A stretch of DNA of 64,000 nt from Trissonchulus latispiculum (lineage: Eukaryota; Nematoda; Enoplea; Enoplida; Ironidae): NCBI GenBank assembly GCA_030248195.1, contig JASAND010020677.1, forward strand, positions 1-64,000, given 5' to 3'. The notes under the pieces are model-generated. The model worked only from the letters and a program-made list of their open reading frames with translations. It was not told the DNA's origin and made no database searches. Shown piece by piece: positions 61,501 to 64,000 of the stretch (positions are counted from its first letter, which is position 1; each line of letters begins with the position of its first letter). Made by a program: the position numbers and the translations under genes.

Positions 61501-61653
61501 CTACGTATTCTGAAGTGGACTATCCCCCCCCCTCGCCTAGCTTATGTCTTTTGCAGGTTTGCTACACCTGGGTTATCTCAGATTTTCTGCTGTTTTTTCT
61601 ATTTTCAGTGCATTCCACCGTTTATTTTGACAGTCACGAAGTTTCTAAGGAAG
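49576..61653 (+). CDS. ITPK1: Inositol-tetrakisphosphate 1-kinase (ITPK1), 5' eight exons, continues past the window
   Basis: Exons: 49576-49871, 50617-50641 (25 nt), 52561-52683, 54660-54774, 57706-57801, 57999-58039, 60615-60774, 61609-61653. Phases fit throughout and 300 residues are seen. The start is the first ATG after an in-frame TAA at 49543. ITPK1 phosphorylates inositol tris/tetrakisphosphates in the cytosol (ATP-grasp fold). Matches to the family, in order, are GYWFSDKKSKKLN (78-90), IVHKLSDVI (123-131), VLMLDPLPAVEILCDRS (157-173), VAHGSDAHK (224-232, with the conserved H-G and H), LYKVFVIG (261-268, ATP-contacting Lys263), RPSLKNF (276-282) and FDSHEVSK (292-299). The C-terminal metal-binding Asp/Asn residues must lie in exons right of 64000. 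The 73-residue N-terminal extension before RWRIGYW is unusual. The exon 4 donor could also be 6 nt upstream. Confidence 0.95.
50617..50641 (+). other. ITPK1: 25-nt micro-exon of ITPK1
   Basis: The flanks TTTCAG|ACAC and TTCCG|GTGCGT are good splice sites. The exon supplies HYGLELIP, aligning with the RGIEVVQL-type segment of known ITPK1 proteins, and is the only reading that keeps frame between 49871 and 52561. Confidence 0.85.
50701..51048. mobile_element. Poly-C MITE in ITPK1 intron 2 (CAGGGTATTTTTTA ends)
   Basis: Inverted ends are CAGGGTATTTTTTA and TAAAAAATACCCTG. ATAAC flanks both sides and may be a short target duplication. Two long C-run blocks (50730-50760 and 50950-51022) and a hairpin CCGGC-TTC-GCCGG at 50812-50824 are present. 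The Pro-rich ORFs here are artefacts of C runs. Confidence 0.8.
51580..52240. repeat. Diverged members of the 'AACTTTTGTCAT' repeat family
   Basis: Repeated words 'GGTCAAATT(C/T)G.GTCAAATTAAAG(C/T)CCTAAG' and 'CAACTTTT(G/A)TCAT' followed by a CCACCC or CATACCC word occur at about 51950-52050 and 52120-52200. This is the same layout as the 149-bp tandem array at 55456, much diverged. Confidence 0.6.
52854..53333. mobile_element. Poly-C element, GGGTTTATTCTAG ends
   Basis: GGGTTTATTCTAG (52854-52866) and CTAGAATAAACCC (53321-53333) are exact inverted ends. It contains two hairpins, CCGGC-GAC-GCCGG (52981-52993) and CCGGC-GTC-GCCGG (53144-53156), and C-rich blocks near the right end. It sits in ITPK1 intron 3, about 170 bp after exon 3. 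Confidence 0.7.
53733..54485. mobile_element. Poly-C element, GGGCTTT...CTAG ends (tentative)
   Basis: GGGCTTTAGCTAGGC at about 53733 and 'GCCTAGAAAAAGCCC' ending near 54485 are imperfect inverted ends similar to those of 52854-53333. C-runs with 'CCACTTTTTGGG' occur at 54180-54250 and 54425-54475. Boundaries are uncertain. Confidence 0.45.
54879..54912. repeat. Perfect hairpin, 15-bp stem with GATA loop
   Basis: ATTATGTAGGGGCGC and GCGCCCCTACATAAT are exact complements around GATA. It lies in ITPK1 intron 4, about 105 bp after exon 4. 'GTAGGGGCGCGATAGCGCCC' is the core. Function unknown; it could be the remains of a foldback. Confidence 0.85.
55456..56225. repeat. Tandem array, five units of about 149 bp
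   Basis: Unit starts ('TCTTCAAAAGTGGTCAAGTT') recur at spacings of 149, 149, 148, 149 and 138 bp. Each unit carries 'GGCGAGGCGATCAACTTTTG' and ends in inverted 'GTGGGTGGG...CCCACCCAC' words. Because 149 is not a multiple of three, the 239-codon ORF crossing it (55497-56216) reads the same unit in successive frames and is not a protein gene. It lies inside ITPK1 intron 4. Confidence 0.93.
56324..57105. mobile_element. Foldback MITE in ITPK1 intron 4
   Basis: Arms 56324-56514 and 56923-57105 are inverted copies over about 185 bp, starting ACAAGTAATAAAAATGCTCC. Each contains the small palindrome GCTCCTCCGGAGC and the word 'CAGCTTCGCCGAGCAACCC'. The A/T-rich centre (56515-56922) has no ORF. No target duplication is identified. 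Confidence 0.9.
58090..58720. repeat. Two repeat blocks after ITPK1 exon 6
   Basis: 58196-58400 carries two copies of 'TTTGTCATTGGAGGACCCCT' with 'CAAAGTGGACC', again the layout of the 149-bp family. 58400-58700 holds about three roughly 110-bp units with 'CGCGGCGCCGCTCC', C-run, 'CGGCAACCGATCAGAGAAC' and 'ACACATTTGCG'. The same 110-bp unit returns at 60310-60560. Confidence 0.75.
58955..59045. repeat. Short repeats of 'TACGAC...GTACTAAAGT'
   Basis: About four roughly 30-bp units of the form TTACGACTTATAGTAGTACTAAAGT, diverged. Confidence 0.6.
59157..59880. repeat. Tandem array, three units of about 240 bp
   Basis: Units begin at about 59157, 59391 and 59632 with 'ATATTTTGGAACGAGAATAG' and each ends with 'AGTTTTCAAAATGA'. 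They share 'TCTATCGAGTTCCTGCTTTC' and 'ATTAGGGAATTGTCCAATTT'. The ORFs at 59153-59452 and 59736-60077 read parts of units and show no known domain. Confidence 0.9.
60310..60560. repeat. About 110-bp units shared with 58400-58700
   Basis: Two units and part of a third with 'CCCCACGCG(C/G)(C/T)GCCGCT', C-run, 'CAGAGAACTGCGT' and 'ATAAAATAACCTGCTATTTA'. The block ends about 55 bp before ITPK1 exon 7. Confidence 0.75.
61070..61310. repeat. Poly-G/C family block in ITPK1 intron 7
   Basis: Hairpin CCGGC-GAA-GCCGG at 61138-61150, then G runs at 61246-61280. Same family layout in reverse orientation. Ends are not resolved. Confidence 0.5.
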
Positions 61654-62191
61654 GTTGCTGTTCTAGGCTAACACAGGTAGGATTGTGCGTATATGAGTGG
61701 AGGTTTTGTTATAATCCTTATTTCGTTACGGAAAGAATCAGTGAACCATCAGCGTTGTTTTCGTGGCTTGTTAGACTGATTTTTTTAATTTTACAATTTG
61801 GCGCTGACGTCTGTATAATAGTTAAAGCTGTCCCCTTTGAAAATTGAAAATTGGGGAGTTTAAACATTTAGCATACTCATTAAGTTTATATCTTATTTTG
61901 TCTTTCTTTCGAGCAGAATTTTCGGCATTTTGTACACTTAAACTCTTAAGCAAGTGTTTGACTTGCCCTGCTCGAGCTGGTAGGTATTCAGACAGCCTGA
62001 AAACAGGACACTGTCGTGACATTTGAAATGCCGAAGTATATTCCTCTCCGGGGTGCGCAAATTTTCGAAAAATTTTCTAGACAGGTTGCTGAAAATTGCG
62101 CTATTTTTACAGTATCTGTTGGAAAGGTTAGCTTAGTGAAAAATATACATATCTGGAGTTTAAGGGGGGGGGGCTACGAACGGGTTGGCAC

Positions 62192-62698
62192 TAGTGTTGT
62201 TTCAGTAGACGATTTCAGTTTCAGTTTCAGTCGGTGGTTCGAAATAATTTCAGTTTCAGTTTCAGTCGGCGGACCAAAGTAGTTTCAGTTTAAGTTTCAG
62301 TCGGCAACGTAAAATAATTTCAGTTTCAGTTTTAGTTTCAGTCGGAGTTTCAGTTTCAGTTCGGTTTAAAAACAACGGTTTCCAGCTCTCTGAGTTAATA
62401 TAAAGCACAATTTAATGTTTATTCAGCCTCGATTACATCAATGTTAACAGAATCGAAGCTCAAAACCTTAAAAATTTCAAGATTTAAGGGAAGACTGAAA
62501 CTGATTTCAGTCCGAGTTTCAGTCTTTTACCCAATATAGTTTCAGTTTCAGTTTTAGTCGGCTGCCTAAAAATGTTTCAGTTTCAGTTTCAGGTCTCTTC
62601 TCAAAATAGTTTCAGTTTCAGTTTCAGTGACTGAAACTGAAACCTGTACAAACTGAAACCTAGTTTCAGTTTCAGTTTCAGTGACTGAAACATCACTA
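62192..62698. mobile_element. hAT-like MITE with TTTCAG arrays
   Basis: The inverted ends are TAGTGTTGTTTCAGT and ACTGAAACATCACTA. The exact 8-bp target duplication GTTGGCAC lies at 62184-62191 and 62699-62706. Most of the left and right thirds are (TTTCAG)n-like runs broken by words such as CGGTGGTTCG and CGGCAACG. At the right end the array turns around (TTTCAGTGACTGAAA). No transposase is encoded. Confidence 0.93.
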
Positions 62699-62706
62699 GT
62701 TGGCAC

Positions 62707-63670
62707 AACATCGTCGGAGAGAGCTACTTTTGCCCCCAACGTTAGCCAACATATCAAAGTAAAAAAGTTTAGGGTGGGCATTTGGGCAATAATATATCTC
62801 ACCTACACTGTTTTTGGAAGTACGCCAAAGTACAAATTTTGGTGGGAAAAATGGGATTTTTCAAAAATGTTTTTTCAGCTCTGGTGGGTTAACGGTTCGA
62901 CCGATTCTGAAACTTTCCGTCATATATATTAACTGTTACTAGTGCTAAATATAAAAGTATTCCGGCTTTCGAGCGTTGCTGCTTTCTTCAGCTATAACAG
63001 CGCAAAGTTTGAAATTAGGCGAAAAGTTGCAATGTGACCGTGCGCCGTTTTCGCTCTAATAAAATTGACAGCCCCTAGCCTACCCCAGCTTTTTAGCAGA
63101 TATTAGGCTCTAATATGGGCAAACTGTCTGTCAGTTTCGAGGAATTTGGCTTTCTGGTTAGTGTACTAGCAAACTTTTTGTTAAGAAATAACCCTTATTT
63201 TTAAGCGTGAAAAGCTAACTAAGCGCAGTTTAAATGGGGTCAAAAAAATTTGTCTCCGATTTCGCCGAAAAAGTGCTTGTAGGGGTTATTTGACCTGCTG
63301 AATCCGAATATAAAAGCAGTTTTTCGATATGACGCTTCCTTCGTTCAGTATGCGCTTACAACTGTCTTAGAGGTTTTTGGAGCGATAGCCATCCGTACTT
63401 CGAGAAATCAATCTAGCATTTCTAAACACTTAAGCGAGGTTTAGTGACCTAGCTTTCTGCATATCTTGGTACACACACTGGCCTGTAATGCGCAAAGTTT
63501 CAGCCGATTCTGCCACAGTAATTTGGAGTAATTGGCTCACATTTTCGAAATGGCACCAAATAACAGCGGCAATATCGATAATGTAGTCTAGCACTGCGAA
63601 CGCAGGGATTAATGAAATCACGTCATTTTTACATAAGTTAAGACAGATACTTGGAGTATTAACTGGAGCA
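62707..63670. other. Intron of ITPK1 (inferred), no exon found
   Basis: The ninth ITPK1 exon should follow 61653, but no stretch here gives the expected C-terminal ATP-grasp segment behind an acceptor. The sequence is A+T-rich with chance ORFs. Confidence 0.4.
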
Positions 63671-63674
63671 AACT

Positions 63675-64000
63675 GGCATTTTTTTAGTGCCCCCCCCACT
63701 TTTCGGTTCCCCCTCCACTTTTCGGAGCCCCCCCCCCACTTTCGCCCACCCCCCCCCCACTTTTGGGCAAGCCCCCACCCACTTTTTAAAAAATTAGGTT
63801 TTTGAGGTCAAATTTTCAAAAATTTTCTCAATTTTTAGCTAATTTATGGACTTATAAGCTCATTTTAAGCTTAAAAACAGCTATTTTTTGCGTTTTTACC
63901 TTAAAAATGCTAATTTTTCGCTAAAAATTTCGGTATATTTTACATTTGGCTCGCCCCCCCCCACTTTTCGGAAGCCCCCCTACTTCCCCCTCCCTCGGGG
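63675..64000. repeat. Poly-C family block, cut by the window edge
   Basis: Repeated 'CCCCCCACTTTTCGG' units (63688-63780) are followed by an A/T-rich centre with AAAATTTTC words and a second C-rich block at 63952-64000, as in the elements at 46909 and 54180. Confidence 0.55.

Noticed and set aside
1..64000. CRISPR array, operon or prokaryotic defence system
   Set aside because: No regularly spaced short direct repeats. Genes are spliced and eukaryotic. The regular arrays present are satellites and MITEs.

Overview
This is an A+T-rich stretch of animal nuclear genome. The genes are split by GT-AG introns of roughly 0.2 to 3 kb, and most of the remaining sequence is mobile-element debris. The gene families present (SLC1 glutamate transporter, ITPK1, Ly6/ET-like cysteine-rich protein, AT-hook protein), the LINE remnants and the tRNA-like repeats point to a non-vertebrate metazoan. 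I cannot name the species.

Genes. Three spliced genes can be read exon by exon. (1) A complete SLC1 excitatory amino acid transporter lies on + at 17499-22333, in seven exons whose phases all fit, encoding 543 residues. (2) A three-module secreted or GPI-anchored cysteine-rich protein lies on - at 33350-30732, in three exons encoding 497 residues. (3) The first 300 residues of inositol-tetrakisphosphate 1-kinase (ITPK1) lie on + at 49576-61653, in eight exons including one of 25 nt. Its 3' exons lie past the right edge. A one-exon AT-hook (HMGA-like) gene lies on - at 25594-25301. It ends in what looks like the first helix of a linker-histone domain. Weaker candidates are a frameshifted two-part ORF on - (5343-4812) and a small ORF or last exon on + (34018-34251).

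Broken copies. A degenerate copy of exon 2 of the cysteine-rich gene sits at about 6215-6620, directly against the truncated 5' end of a LINE fragment (6235-5827, -).

Mobile elements by region. 1-17.5 kb: an element with GGCCCATGTC termini (1055-1744), a 240-bp tandem array, a TTAA-flanked element and two GGATTAAA-array elements. 18-26 kb: repeats inside the SLC1 introns, a hAT-like element with near-perfect 8-bp target duplication and a Tc1-like element with 0.3-kb terminal repeats. 26.9-30.5 kb: a 3.6-kb foldback with a duplicated core. 35-39 kb: a full GGCCCATGTC element carrying a nested TTAA insertion, whose empty site is visible in the copy at 1055-1744, and a GGGCCGG-array hAT-like element. 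46.9-64 kb: many poly-C elements with a covarying hairpin, several with clear target duplications, a 149-bp tandem array, a further foldback and a TTTCAG-array hAT-like element.

The most distinctive pattern is a set of non-autonomous elements with different ends whose interiors are built from dense inverted arrays of one short motif each (TTTCAG, GGGCCGG, GGATTAAA, GGGAAAAAACC, TTGTCCGT, AGAACCCC). Several have exact 8-bp target duplications of hAT type. The genes are ordinary metazoan genes with no evident shared pathway; the repeat landscape is the unusual part.
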